64,000 nucleotides of DNA from positions 56,183,530 through 56,247,529 of the forward strand of contig CM055279.1 of assembly GCA_029237695.1 (NCBI GenBank), written 5' to 3'. Of the stretch, positions 1-10,984 are shown piece by piece. Every line of letters begins with the position of its first letter. Within the stretch, counting starts at the first letter, position 1. This stretch comes from Conchocele bisecta. Taxonomy: Eukaryota > Mollusca > Bivalvia > Lucinida > Thyasiridae. The notes beneath the pieces were generated by a model. That model made no database searches and had not been told where the DNA came from. It saw only the letters and a program-made list of their open reading frames with translations. Both the position numbers and the translations under genes were made by a program.

Positions 1-1725
1 TCTTGGTATCAGCCGGGGTTGGACGGTCGTGGATTTGGCACAGCATGGTAGTAGAGCCTTACAGGAATGCATGTGTGAAATATTAAGCATTTTAGATGAA
101 TGAAATAGAAGTTATCACATATTTCTGTGATGTTCAGTTTTGTAAAGAGACTAAGTATTTGACCTTGACCTTGGGATCAGTGGGGGTTGGACGGTCGTGG
201 ATTTGGCACAGCATGGTAATCTGAAATATCGTTAACTATCGATCATTCATGTCAAGCTTCGTCGAAATCGGCAGCGACCATTCAACAGCGGCCATCTTTG
301 ATTTCGCGATGACCACCATTTAAACAACAAGAGTTGTCAGAGGAAAACGAAGCGCGCCCGGTGGCAGCAAAGGAACCGAGGGCACATTTGAAAACACAAC
401 GTGCTGGATAAGGGAAAGAAAATTTATGAGCCATTTACCAGAGCGTGTTAAGGTTTCGAGCGTACAAAGTATTTGACCTTGACCCTGGGAGCAATGCGTG
501 TGTGAAATATGAAGCAAATCCAAGCAAGGAAACAGAAAATATAGGCCATTTACCCGAGTGTTAAGGTTTCGGGATGCACAAAGCATGTGACCTTGACCCT
601 GGGCTTAGAAGGGGCGGAACGGACGTGGATTTGCCACAGCGCAGTAGAGGACCGTTTGAGCAATGTGTATGTGAAATATGAAGCAATCCAAGCAAGGAAA
701 CAGAAAAGACAATATAGGCCATTTACCCAAGCGCTAAGGTTTCGGGATGCACAAAGTATGTGACCTTGACCCTGGGCTTAGAAGGGGTGGCACGGACGTG
801 GATTTGCCACAGCGCAGTAGAGGACCATTGGAGCAATGCGTGTGTGAAATATGAAGCAAATCCAAGCAAGGAAACAGAAAATATAGGCCATTGAGTGTCC
901 GAGCGTTAAGGTTTCGAGATGCACAAAGTATGTGACCTTGACCCTGGGCTTAGAAGGGGTGGCACGGACGTGGATTTTCAACATCGCAGTAGAGGACCCT
1001 TGGAGCAATGCGTGTGTGAAATATGAAGCAAATCCAAGCAAGGAAACAGAAAATATAGGCCATTATTTACCCGAGCGACTGAGCGTTAAGGTTTCGAAAT
1101 GCACAAAGTATGTGACCTTGTCCGTGGGCTTAGAAGGGGCGGCACAGACGTGGATTTGCAACAGCGCAGTAGAGGACCATTGGAGCAATGCGTGTGTGAA
1201 ATATGAAGCAAATCCAAGCAAGGAAACAGAAAATATAGGCCATTTACCCAAGCGTTAAGGTTTCGGGATGCACAAAGTATGTGACCTTGACCCTGGGCTT
1301 AGAAGGGGCGGCACAGATGTGGATTTGCAACATCGCAGTAGAGGACCCTTGGAGCAATGCGTGTGTGAAATATGAAGCAAATCCAAGCAGGGAAACAGAA
1401 AATATAGGCCATTATTTACCCGAGCATTAAGGTTTCGGGATGCACAAAGTATGTGACCTTGACCCTGGGCTTAGAAGGGGCGGCACAGACATGGATTTGC
1501 AACATCGCAGTAGAGGACCCTTGGAGCAATGCGTGTGTGAAATATGAAGCAAATCCAAGCAAGGAAACAGAAAATATAGGCCATTTACTCGAGTGTTAAG
1601 GTTTCGGGATGCACAAAGTATGTGACCTTGACCCTGGGCTTAGAAGGGGCGGCACAGACGTGGATTTGCAACATCGCAGTAGAGGACTGGAGGCCCTGAA
1701 ATATGAAGCAAATCCAAGCAAGAAA
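1..1725. repeat. Host minisatellite, about 170-bp unit, 9 or more copies
   Basis: The phrase GGGCTTAGAAGGGG recurs near 601, 774, 946, 1126, 1295, 1467 and 1636, giving a period of 169-180 bp. Each unit also carries a TGACCTTGACCCTGGG block and a GTGTGAAATATGAAGCAAAT block. The first 480 bases are more diverged units and the array enters from outside the window. Open frames inside it come from the repetition and show no protein signature. Confidence 0.95.
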
Positions 1726-1735
1726 CTATTATGAC

Positions 1736-2040
1736 GACGAACGTCGACCGACGGACGGAACGTTCTACAGTAAACTAAACATTATGTTTGACGGACGGAC
1801 GGACGTTCTTACAGTACTATACTTATGTGGCTTATCACATGTTAAATATTAGCCACATAAAACGATTTTTAGCCACATAAAAGGATTTTTTAGGTGGCTA
1901 ATTGTAACCAAGTCCATAACCCTGTGGGGCTAGCCACATAAGTACCCTAATGTGTGCCCGGAAAGACGGACAGACAGACGGACGCCTACGACGCCGAGGG
2001 TATGCCATAAGCACGGCTTCCTTCAGAAGGCGCGCTAAAA
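1736..2040. repeat. ACGG-rich tail with AGCCACATAA foldback
   Basis: Directly after the minisatellite come ACGG-type runs (1745-1805). Next is a foldback whose ends, ACTTATGTGGCT near 1821 and AGCCACATAAGT near 1932, are inverted copies. A second ACGG/ACAG run and an end GGCGCGCTAAAA near 2028 follow. Much the same foldback sequence recurs at 36836-36930 after a different minisatellite, so this is a mobile repeat tail rather than unique DNA. The family is not identified. Confidence 0.75.
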
Positions 2041-2494
2041 ATGTATATAGTCTTTGACTTTGGAGGTCTGATCAAAAATTTAAATTGACTTTGCAGATGT
2101 ACAAAGCGACATACCAAGTATCAAGCAACCAGCTATTACCGTTTAAAAGTTTTACGAGTTACAAGGCAAAATTGTTCTAAGTCCAGGTGGAGATAATCCG
2201 GAAACCATGGAGGGGCATAAAAAAATGTAAAACAAGAAAATGTGGCCTGTTGGCACACAAACGCCCCCGGTGGCAGAATGGATAAACTGTGGCAAAGTTA
2301 ATTAACCAAAAGTGATAAGTATAGTATTCATAAGCAGAGTTGTGATGGTCAAAAGATGAATGTCATATTAAGGGCAGCATGGATGTGTGACATATCTTAT
2401 GTAAACTCTGGTAAAAAAATTTAATGCATGAAAAAGTTCAAAGTTGTACATGTATGTGTGGTATTTGTTTACAGGTATGATGTAATATCAAGTG

Positions 2495-3649
2495 CAGGGC
2501 TTCTAAAATTTCAGAATGCCAATCGGTCCGGAGTCCAGACCTAACACTGTCGGTATTGTGATAAATATGTCGTGTTTATAAACAACAAAAATGGACAAAA
2601 TTGTGTATGCACCGGGTCACGTGGTGTGCCTAAATAGCGCAAAGACGGAAAAAATGTGAAACGACAAAGACGAATTGTGATGTTGATTGCAGGTAAATTT
2701 TCGGTAGACTAAAATAAATTAAAATTTTACAAATCTGTTTCTTGTTTCGTTTTTTATTTATTTATTGTCGAGGTGTCGTGTTTTAAAAAAAATTGCGTTG
2801 TACTGCAGCTAATTAATTTGTACAATAATTGCACAAATTAATTAGCTGCAGTACAACTCAATTTTGATACTTTTTCCCAGAATAGATCGCTGGTCGTATC
2901 AAATTGAATTTGATTAAACCAAACTACAAATTAATAATTAGTGGCATCTTACCTGTTTCTTTCAAGTGGCGCATCTTTAATTATTAACGAAAACATATTT
3001 TGCGTCGGTAAAGTCTTTGAATTACTGTACCTTAATTAATACACACACGTCATCGGCCAATGTAAATACACGCCACACTCACTTACTCGAATTCGAAGGG
3101 AGATAAAAAAATACTTCGAGTTAACCGTAGTTTGACGTATCCGTAGTACGCAACCTGTCGGACAACAAACTATTTTATTGACAGTTAGAACCAAATGATT
3201 ACTTGCTGATGTAGCCTTGAGTAGTAAATATGATTTATTTTAGCAATTAAATGTACATGATATGTACCGGGATATGTTTGACAGGTTGACGGGTCAATTG
3301 CAAAGGCCGTGTTTATTTCTATCAATTTCTGCCGTGGGCTGCATCAAACAAATTCAATTGATCCCTAATCCCTGATCCCTAATGAGTCACGCTTTTAACA
3401 CGACAGACGTACCTTGTCATTGCGAGTTGTTCGACACTGGTTTAGCACGGATGGCCCGCAGATATGTGTCATAAAATGGACATTACTTGGTAAAAAAACG
3501 GTAAATTTACAAGGCTTATGTATAGCGAAATAGCAGCCGACTGGCAATTTTTCTCGGACCAATTTTTAAGACTAGTTTTCAAATCTCAATCGGTCTGAGA
3601 GTTCAAAAATCGGTCCAGAACCGGTAAACTGAAAAATTTAGAAGCCCTG
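2495..3649. mobile_element. Non-autonomous hAT-like DNA transposon, 1,155 bp
   Basis: The left end reads CAGGGCTTCTAAAATTTCAG and the right end is its near inverse, CTGAAAAATTTAGAAGCCCTG. The 8 bases outside each end are identical, ATCAAGTG at 2487-2494 and 3650-3657. An 8-bp duplication with CAG...CTG termini is the established signature of the hAT superfamily. No transposase frame is present, so it is a deleted, non-autonomous copy. It splits a host minisatellite. Confidence 0.9.
2797..2857. repeat. Perfect hairpin, 25-bp arms, inside the hAT-like element
   Basis: The arm at 2797-2821 (GTTGTACTGCAGC...) is exactly inverted at 2833-2857 around an 11-base AT-rich loop, and weaker pairing continues outward. 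It lies about 300 bp inside the transposon's left end. It could be subterminal structure or a nested small foldback. Confidence 0.9.
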
Positions 3650-4475
3650 ATCAAGTGATATCAAAGTTACAGAATTGAGAAATTCTGGCAACTTTATTAA
3701 TGTGTGAAAAAGTTCACAGTTGTGAAGGTCAAAATGTCATGGTCATATTAAGGGCAGCATGCATGTATGTGTGGCATTTGTCCACAGGTATGATGTATTG
3801 ACATATTGAAGTAATATCAAGTGATATAAAAATTACAGAATTGAGAAACTCTGGCAACTTTATTAATGTGTGAACAAGTTCAAAGTTGTGAAGGTTAAAA
3901 TACCATGGTCATATTAAGGGCAATATGGATGTGTGGCATTTGTCCACAAGTATGCTGTGTTGAAATATTTAAGTAATCCTTCAAGGAATATAGAAGTTAG
4001 AACACAATTGAGGAACTCCGGCGAACTTCTTAACACACAGACGGACTCACGGACACAGTCCAAACACTATATGCCTCTGGCTCTACCGAGATCGGGGGCA
4101 TAACAAAATATTCCAAATGCAGTTGCCATACGCCATACGCCATTTCCAGCCATTAAAGTGTTAACATGAATTTCCTACTACAGACAGCTATGCCAGAAAC
4201 CTTGTCAAAAGAATAATACAATTTGCAACATTTTTCCTAAAGTATTAGACTGGTAACGGAATTATATTCATCAGCGGGAAGATAATCCAATACTCTGAGG
4301 GAACCAGTCAAGAGAATGCTATGGCAATCAATAGCAGAACATTCATCAGTTAGAGGGCACTTGACGCCTGCCACAAGAAAATGTCACGGTTCAGATTTGT
4401 AAGCGGAGTGTTGTGATGATGCCTCAGTTTCAGGGAATTTCCTGGCTGGTCCAGGAATGCCAACTTACTAGTACT

Positions 4476-5423
4476 CAGGGGTGTAAAATTATTTGAAATA
4501 TCACTTGCCCTTAAGGTCTAGTAGATGCAAAATCTTACTCACCCTCACTGGTTTTCCACTCGCCCTTATATTTTATACAGATATTTCAATATTCACTATG
4601 TTCGCCTTTAGTAGGCTACATAATGCTACTGTACATGTATGTTATTTATAGCAATATTTCCAAACAGTGTAAATCCGCGAGCCGTCTCATCAGGATCTGC
4701 ACTGTTTGCAAGTATTGTTGATATTTTGTCAAAGAAAAACATCCTCGTTTTATAATTGGACTGGTCTGAAAATCATTTTCTAACGAAAATCAAGCGATTC
4801 GTCTCATCGAAATGCTGTGTAGTTTGGAGAAAATTATATTTTCGCATGTGCTAACTCTGGCTGTCTGCTAGCAATATTGCGTGTTTACACCGGAAGCGAA
4901 CATTGATGTTACAGAATGTGATAAATTAATTATGGGTGAGTTTAAATCACGGACGACAGGCGGCCTAGGCCCGGCAACCATCCCATAAATCAAGACACTT
5001 GCGCGATAACTCGCTGCACTAACTTAAGTGAAGATGAAACCGTGGCTGCAATGTCTTGCCAGACATATGTGACGGAGAATTTGCGTATTTCCCATTTATA
5101 TTGTAAATAGGTAAGTATTGATAAAATTTCAATTCACGCCGCTTGAGTCGCGATTTAAACTCGTCCATAATTAGAATTGTTCCGGTTGGCGCAAACGCTT
5201 TTATTCAATTCAAAGCGTTTATGAAATGATCAATGGTATTTGATAAATAAACAGGTTTAATAAACGGAGAACGGTGCATAACTATATTTTTTTGTATTCA
5301 CGATCAATCATGGATGATCCAAAATTCACTTGACCCGTCGGACGACCGTCTACACAAAGCTACTCGACCGAGACGATGACCAAGTCGCCATGGCAAGCGG
5401 TCAAGTGGAATTTTACACCCCTG
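4476..5423. mobile_element. Non-autonomous DNA transposon with CAGGGGTGTAAAATT ends
   Basis: The left terminus CAGGGGTGTAAAATT (4476) and the right terminus AATTTTACACCCCTG (ending 5423) are perfect 15-bp inverted repeats. A further inner match (CACTTGCCC versus CACTTGACC) follows. Both ends are flanked by GTACT (4471-4475, 5424-5428). The CAGGGG terminus is hAT-like, but the visible duplication is only 5 bp, so the superfamily is uncertain. No coding frame was found inside. Confidence 0.75.
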
Positions 5424-6209
5424 GTACTGCAAGTATTAAGAACTAGCTGACAGGTGGGTGGACAGTAAATAGGTACATGTGTTGTTATATACCAAAATGT
5501 TCAGCATGATCTCGAGATTACAGATCCGCGTGATGCCATTGCAGAACGAAGTTGTAATTTAAGATGGCGTCCAAATGGCCACCAAAAAGACCAAGTTCAG
5601 TACTCTATATTGAGAATATAAAAACATATATGTACTGGTTTTGTTTGAATTTCATTCAGAATGAATCAAGACGTAATTTCAGTTAATTTTACTAAAGAAA
5701 TCGTAGCATACAGCGTCAATATGGCCGCCATGAAATGAAAATGTGCATTTTTCATATATTTTTCATAAACAATTTCAAAACCTAGTAATAAATATTTTGA
5801 CATTCAGTTTGAAATACATTTTAAATGAATGTACTGAAACACCGTCTACAATTTAATTTCACTATTATATCTAAAATGGCCACAAAGTTGCAATAAGCCA
5901 TCTGATGTAATATGAAACATTCTGTATAAAGGGTTACCAGTACATAACAAGAGAGCCGAAAACCAAGAGTTCTTCATCTTGACATGATAAACATGTATAC
6001 CAAATTTGGTTACGATCCGTCAAGTAGAACTTGAGTTATTGCGTGGACAAGGAAACAAGTCCGAAAATTAAAAATCGCCAAGGGGATGCAAGTTATCGGA
6101 AATTTTTCAAAATCAATAGGCTTCTTCGTCTTGCCATGATAAACATGTACACCAAATTTGGTTACGATCGGTGAAGCAGAACTTGAGTTATTGTGTGGAC
6201 ATGGAAAGT
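5424..6209. other. Non-coding host DNA with the repeat hit by viral element copy 1
   Basis: There is no gene here. Short AAATGGCC phrases recur. From about 5940 a host repeat (TTGGTTACGATC, ACTTGAGTTATTG, CAATAGGCTTCTTCG) appears twice before 6210. It resumes at 27316-27470 on the far side of the viral element, so copy 1 landed inside this dispersed repeat. Confidence 0.75.
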
Positions 6210-6214
6210 GCGAA
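6209..6214. repeat. Target-site duplication of copy 1, left side (TGCGAA)
   Basis: TGCGAA precedes the left inverted repeat. TGCGAA is also found at 27315-27320 on the right, where its first T coincides with the last base of the ACTACTACT terminus. A strict reading without the shared base gives 5 bp (GCGAA). Confidence 0.85.
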
Positions 6215-6413
6215 AGTAGTAGTAAGGGAGTCAAAATGATACCACCTACCGTGGTATCATTTATAACCCTCTATAATACCCCCACCACCCCCGAAAATCA
6301 AAAAATTGGTTAACGAGGAAAATTGGGTCTCCCGACAGCAAATTTATGAATTTTTGGAGAAAATAATTTTGAGAAGAGGGAGTCCCAATTATATTGGTAA
6401 TTGACTTTTGAAA
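6215..6413 (+). repeat. Left terminal inverted repeat of copy 1
   Basis: It matches the reverse complement of 27118-27315 and the start of copy 2 at 50739. Shared landmarks, in order, are AGTAGTAGTAAGGGAG, ATGATACCACCTACCGTG, CCCCCACCACCCCCG, a TTGGTTAACGAGG block and the inner boundary AATTGACTTTTGAAA. The AG start and CT end agree with Polinton termini. Confidence 0.95.
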
Positions 6414-6452
6414 GTATATATTGGTGTCATAAATACATCATGTTTTTTTTTC

Positions 6453-6467
6453 ACGTCCAATTGAAAC
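6453..6467 (+). promoter_or_regulatory. Half-site of the CCAATTGAAC motif upstream of the terminal ORF
   Basis: ACGTCCAATTGAAAC, preceded by a T-run and TC, lies 34-48 bases before the ATG at 6501. It is the same half-site, with the same T-rich left side, that forms the dyads between the zinc-finger and polymerase genes at 26737-26789 and 51275-51501. A promoter role is inferred from this repeated placement. Confidence 0.6.
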
Positions 6468-6500
6468 AGAAAAAAACGAGTACCAATATTATTAGAGAAA

Positions 6501-6848
6501 ATGGATAATACAATACAATTTGAATTGAAAATTTTTAATGACTGTGTTGAAGAAGTTTACGAAGAATACGGGGGTTATAATCCTGTATATAAATTCTATA
6601 AAATGAGAACACTAGGCGATATCGAATATATGAAATACCAGCGTAATTTATTACGCTCCGATAAAAACGTTACATTTCCAATATTATACCGGCAATTATG
6701 TCAACTATACAAGAGGCAAATACGAACATTAAGACAGATAATGCGTATCGGATATGAAACTAAGGCGTATTATACAAAAATTTTAAAACCCAACGATTCG
6801 TTTACGAACATACATTTCTACGATATCGCTTATAAATTTATATTGTAA
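6501..6848 (+). CDS. Intact 115-aa terminal ORF of the element, unknown function
   Basis: It has an ATG start and TAA stop with no lesion, and lies just inside the left inverted repeat. The product is rich in Tyr, Ile, Lys and Arg, with a basic central stretch (KRQIRTLRQIMRIGYETK). No signal peptide, zinc-binding pattern or membrane segment is evident, and I do not recognise the family. Its upstream region carries a half-site of the early-promoter motif, which suggests it belongs to the same regulon as the zinc-finger and polymerase genes. It is odd that this frame stayed open while nearly every other copy-1 gene is shattered. The equivalent end of copy 2 lies outside the window, so conservation cannot be checked here. 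Confidence 0.6.
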   Translation: MDNTIQFELKIFNDCVEEVYEEYGGYNPVYKFYKMRTLGDIEYMKYQRNLLRSDKNVTFPILYRQLCQLYKRQIRTLRQIMRIGYETKAYYTKILKPNDSFTNIHFYDIAYKFIL

Positions 6849-7557
6849 TCACAACACCAAGCAGACGACAATGTTTCACTTACACATGTTATAAACACGC
6901 AAATTATGTGTCCTACCTTACACGTATATTAAGTGTCCATTTTATAGAGATTACACGATTACGTCTTCCGGGATGAAACATAAACACACTATAATATATA
7001 CTACACACACGTGGGTGGTGTTATACACAACCCCTATCGATATCCGAGAGTATTTCTTACTTTGTGATTGGTTGGAATGTTTTTATTTTTTTAATTTACT
7101 TTTAATAATTGAGAACGTATAACCTATATATTAAATAAAAAATTAACTTGTTATATATTGATAACAAATAAAAATTAACGATAAAAGATATGGTATTGCA
7201 CAACACGGTTTTATTAACTTCATAAGTACTCATTAACAACATATACTTTGTCTTGGGGACAACCCCTTGACGAAAAATGAGCGCTCAGTGCTTCCGTGCA
7301 GCGCACTTCAATGTTGCCTAGACTTCGACACTGGTCCTAATCACCGAAATTGTGAGTGCTGTACACAGCTAACAGTTTTTCGTCAAAATGTTCCGTTTTA
7401 TAACTGTACCAAAGTTTGGCGATGCGTATCCGTGGAGTTTTCCGTTAGTTGCGTTTCAAAACCGTGTGTCGTCTACGTTGTATACGTTTTCCTCGCCATG
7501 CGTTGCTTTCCCCAATCTTGGCGCATAGCGCAAAGTCAAGCAAACCGTGTTCAAACC
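6849..7557. other. AT-rich region of copy 1, no supported gene
   Basis: AATAAA-type signals and long A/T runs occupy 7070-7200. A 98-codon open stretch follows at 7267-7563, without an ATG start and rich in Cys; I cannot support it as a gene. Reverse-strand reading also breaks. This may be the eroded remains of a further viral gene. Confidence 0.4.
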
Positions 7558-7700
7558 CATTGAGTTTCAAAAGTGTGGAAATCCGTAGTACAACGTTGTA
7601 AACGTATAATACGTTGTAAAAACAAACGCATTGAGTTTCAAAAGCTGTATTATTCCGTGTACAACGTTGTAAACGTATACAACTTTAAAGCATACAAACG
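7558..7700. repeat. Two 71-bp repeats with AACGTATAATACGTT-type palindromes
   Basis: CATTGAGTTTCAAAAG starts at 7558 and 7629 and is followed in both by a TACAACGTTGTAAACGTAT block. The core AACGTATAATACGTT is self-complementary apart from its centre. A related sequence occurs in the 9581-9795 array. Confidence 0.7.
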
Positions 7701-7918
7701 CTAAGGTAAACCGTTTAAAAAAAACGATTAACGCGTTCCTTTACAACGTTACACGGTCTACATGTAAACACACCGTAACAGATGAAACCGTGTTGACTAT
7801 AAACACGTTTCCCACTGTTTTAAACGCATTACACCATTTGGTATGCCAACCGGTATCGCGTAGAATGCGCACAATGCTCAGATCGGTCTTCCGTGTGTGT
7901 AGAGATACGTCTAGCTGC

Positions 7919-8065
7919 CAGGCATTCTAAAATTCCAGTTTTCCTCTCCCGGTTCGGGACGATTTTTGAACTCTTTGAACGATTGAATTGAAAAACTATC
8001 TTAAAAATCGGTCCGGGCCGAGAAAAATTGCCAGTCGGCAGCTATTTCGCTATAAACCTTGTAAA
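7919..8065. mobile_element. Fragment related to the hAT-like element at 2495-3649
   Basis: It begins CAGGCATTCTAAAATTCCAG, a relative of that element's terminus. It then carries AATCGGTCC, GAGAAAAATTGCCAGTCGGC and TTGTAAATTTACGG, which match the subterminal part of the 3649 end. No matching right end or duplication was found before 9500, so this is a truncated or diverged insertion in copy 1. Confidence 0.6.
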
Positions 8066-8272
8066 TTTACGGTTTTGGACCAAGTTAATTTATGTCGACA
8101 TAGCCGCGGCCACTATCCCGTTAAACTTGTGCAGCTCGCTGTGTATCAATTCTCCATATATCGATATTTCCTTACACCATCCAACCCGGGGAAGGTGAAT
8201 AGTGCGGAATTAGTGACTGAAATAGACTGGCTTTCAGCGTAAAGTTACGAGAGTTCCTAATTCGCCATGTCT

Positions 8273-8421
8273 GAGGTCTATAAATACATAAATAGGCTAT
8301 AAGCATCAATGATAAGAAACAAAATTAAATTTTTATATTGAGGGTGTAAAATAAAAAAAAATAATATCTTTTTCTTCATTAATTGAAATTTTAGGCATAT
8401 TTAATGAATTTATAGACCCTC
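8273..8421. mobile_element. Small MITE-like foldback within copy 1
   Basis: GAGGTCTATAAATACAT (8273) and its approximate inverse, ATGAATTTATAGACCCTC (ending 8421), bracket 149 bp without coding content. No clear target duplication is visible. The following 8422-9290 stretch has no gene I can support; short open frames there lack any signature. Confidence 0.5.
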
Positions 8422-9289
8422 GTCCGTTACTTCAACCTGTGATAAAGACGAATTTGTGTTCGCGTTGTCAAAAAAATCGATACACAAAAGCTCTGGGTCA
8501 ACTAACCATGTGATATTGTATGACATCATTCAGCACGATAAAGGCCTCGTGACCATTCCTTTAGGCTATGTTTTTGAAATGTTACTGATTGGTCAACACG
8601 CCCTTTTGATGTTTCCGCCAACGTCGCGAACGTGTGACTCATGGGCATCATGCAGTAACCCATTTCTATGCTGAGGAATACGATTATGTGTTGCGGGAAA
8701 TATTTGTCTTCTAGCACTCAAAGTGAATCCGGCGAGCCCATTTTATATATAACCCGTCTTCTCGAGACGGTCAAATGAGTGTCACAACGTAATTTTCAAT
8801 TGAAGACATAAACAAAAATTAAAAATAAATTATTTTAATAATTTCATACCCTAAATGTGTATCCGAAAGGAATGGGATTAACAATCAAAAACACTGGATT
8901 ATTTAACGCAGATCTGTCACGCCATGGTTTCGCCGATATTGATTTCGAAAATATTTTCCCGGAAATGTGTTGAAAAGTTGACAACAAAATTCAGAGTTCA
9001 TGCGGAATTTCGGTGATTATGCACTATCAACAGCTAATCGTCCGCATGAATAGGCAGACACTTGACCATTATTTATTAACAATTAATCCTTTTAAAGCCA
9101 CGTTGATCGCGAGCGATTATACATTGTTATGAACGACTGTCTATCGCAGAGCACTATACAACTACCCCGACCATTCGCGTTATAATGGAGGCTGCAATGG
9201 GGTATTGTTTTTTACCAGCCGTATAATTCAATTTTCCATATCAGGGGCGAAATGATTCCTGCCTTACAATATGTCGACAATGTCAAGGG

Positions 9290-9420
9290 TGGACATGTAG
9301 GTGCAAACATCCGCCTGGAAACGATCCAGGACCGAACAGGTACATGTATTCGCGATATTTAAAAAGGTGACGAAGACAAGGCCGCCTCGAAGCGATCGGG
9401 GCCGAACAGGTTATTCGCGT
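9290..9420. repeat. Two direct copies of a GGACCGAACAGGT-type unit
   Basis: CCGCCTGGAAACGATC and CCGCCTCGAAGCGATC are each followed by GCCGAACAGGT-like and TATTCGCG blocks, about 75 bp apart. The origin, viral or host, is not clear. Confidence 0.5.
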
Positions 9421-9580
9421 TAAAACGTGTAACCGTTGTACACGTTTCATCGCTTTCATATACTAGCAACCTTCCAGGTAAAGCGTTGAACACGTTGCAA
9501 CCTTTCAATTCACCTCGCTACATATTTATACGTCAAAGCGAGTTATACGCCTTGAAGCTAAACGATTACACTCTTTTAAA

Positions 9581-9795
9581 ACGTTTGACAATGTTATTAC
9601 ACGTACGAACCTAATAAACTTTTTAAAACCACGTAAACCACATTTTTTAAACAAAACGTTTGACAATGTTATTACACTGTACGAAACTATTATACGTTTA
9701 AACTCACTAACAACGCTTTTAAAACTAAACGTTTGACAATGTGTATTACAAAGCGTGTACGAAAACGTATTATACGTTTAAACAAGCGATACAAA
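9581..9795. repeat. Three tandem units of 73-75 bp in copy 1
   Basis: ACGTTTGACAATGT starts at 9581 (preceded by AAA), 9656 and 9729. Each is followed by TATTACA, a GTACGAA phrase, and in the last two ATTATACGTTTAAAC. The third unit contains AACGTATTATACGTTT, an inverted match to the 7600 repeats. Coding was considered, but both strands have stops. Confidence 0.75.
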
Positions 9796-10090
9796 ACGCT
9801 ACAGCAGCAAACCGTTGCTTTTCCGTTGCGTTCGCGTGAGTTTTGCAAAGTGTTGTTCTAACGGTGGAACAAAAACGCAGACTCACTGGTATTACACCCG
9901 CAGCCACAAACATGAGACTAGTAATGAACAAAGACAAGATCAGACAAGATCAGAAAAGGTTGCTACCGGTGGAGCCCATTAGGTTGTTTTGCTGGCGTGG
10001 TTCGAGCCTCGGTGAAACTAAAAAAGATATTCGTTTTTTTCTTCTTTCAACACAAAACATACGCTGCCTTAATAATTTTCCCTAAATTAA

Positions 10091-10291
10091 TTAATCAATG
10101 TTTACTGCGACAATATAATTAATTTTAATTAATTTTATATTAAAATTAATTATTTTTTTTAAAAAAATCACAATGGTGCTGAACATTCTCCGAACTTTAT
10201 CTCCAATTTTTTCCCTACATTTATCCCAATCAGTACACTCAATCTTGGGCATGGTGGGGACAAGGCGGGGGCGTCCTTGATTCTTAGTCAT
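10091..10291 (-). CDS. Small basic ORF (66 aa) near the left end of copy 1, unknown
   Basis: It has an ATG start at 10291 and begins MTKNQGRPRLVPTMPK. The first 45 residues are varied and basic, with Cys at two spaced positions (ECTDWDKC). The last 20 are low-complexity Ile/Asn/Lys from an AT-rich run, so the true end may be earlier or frameshifted. I recognise no family. It could be the remains of a small virion or DNA-binding protein. Confidence 0.35.
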   Translation of the reverse strand: MTKNQGRPRLVPTMPKIECTDWDKCREKIGDKVRRMFSTIVIFLKKIINFNIKLIKINYIVAVNID

Positions 10292-10984
10292 TTTTTTAAT
10301 TTTTCATATCTCCGCTTGTCTCCAACCACGGATTCAAACTCCTAAATATGATATTTCTTATGTGCGGATTGGGGGGGGGGCCGCGAGGCGGAGCTTGTGA
10401 CACGCTACTGAGTTATCGTCTTGTCCGTAGTATTTGCTGTGATGCATGGTTCTCTTTTCACATCTGGCCTGTTGGGAGGGTAAGAAGACGAGCGCGAGCA
10501 TGCAGGGTGTCGGTGGCGGAGTCCGGGGCAACGCACAACCGAGCACAAAATGTCAAAACATGATAAAAAGAATACTCCACTTGGCGAGAACGATGTCTAA
10601 TCATGTTTTCTACTTTTATTCTCGAGTTCCACCACGCCCTATATACCATACACAACAACCCATAAAACTCCACACCGCACTTAAAGTCCCCGCTACGGGA
10701 ACCGTTATAATGTGGATATAGTTGCTGCTGCCCCGCCCCACACAACACAAAATTCTCCCAACCTGCTAGATACTTCAGCCTATGTTCACCGCGCGCCTAT
10801 ATGTTTTAGCTTTTCTTTTTCTATTTGTATATTCTCTAACAAAAATATTCCTGCATATCAGACGATATTATTCAAACCTAAAATCTCAACTTCTTTCGGG
10901 TAATTGTACACATGGTTGATGGAGTGGTATTTTACAATTGAGCGTTGATTCGTTCATATTAATTTTACAAATTTATTTCAATAT
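10292..10984. other. Unassigned stretch of copy 1
   Basis: Several overlapping open frames of 60-96 codons lie on both strands, with a G-run at 10371-10380. None has a recognisable motif or a continuation. The adenain-like protease expected in Polintons was looked for here (His-Trp context and Cys-Gly box) and not found. Confidence 0.4.

Larger units (their letters stand above)
2330..4105. repeat. Diverged host minisatellite (about 175-bp unit) split by a transposon
   Basis: Units containing GTGTGAAAAAGTTCA, AAGGGCAGCATG and a CACAGGTATGATGT phrase occur before 2495 and again at 3660-3990. The array is interrupted by the hAT-like insertion and ends in an ACGGAC-rich tail and GGGGGCATAAC near 4100. 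The following 370 bases (4106-4475) show nothing recognisable. Confidence 0.8.

Noticed and set aside
932..1258. 108-codon open frame in the left minisatellite
   Set aside because: It spans two repeat units and repeats itself. Other units break the frame.
7267..7563. 98-codon Cys-rich open frame in copy 1
   Set aside because: No ATG start, no homologous segment in the visible part of copy 2, and no recognisable motif pattern.
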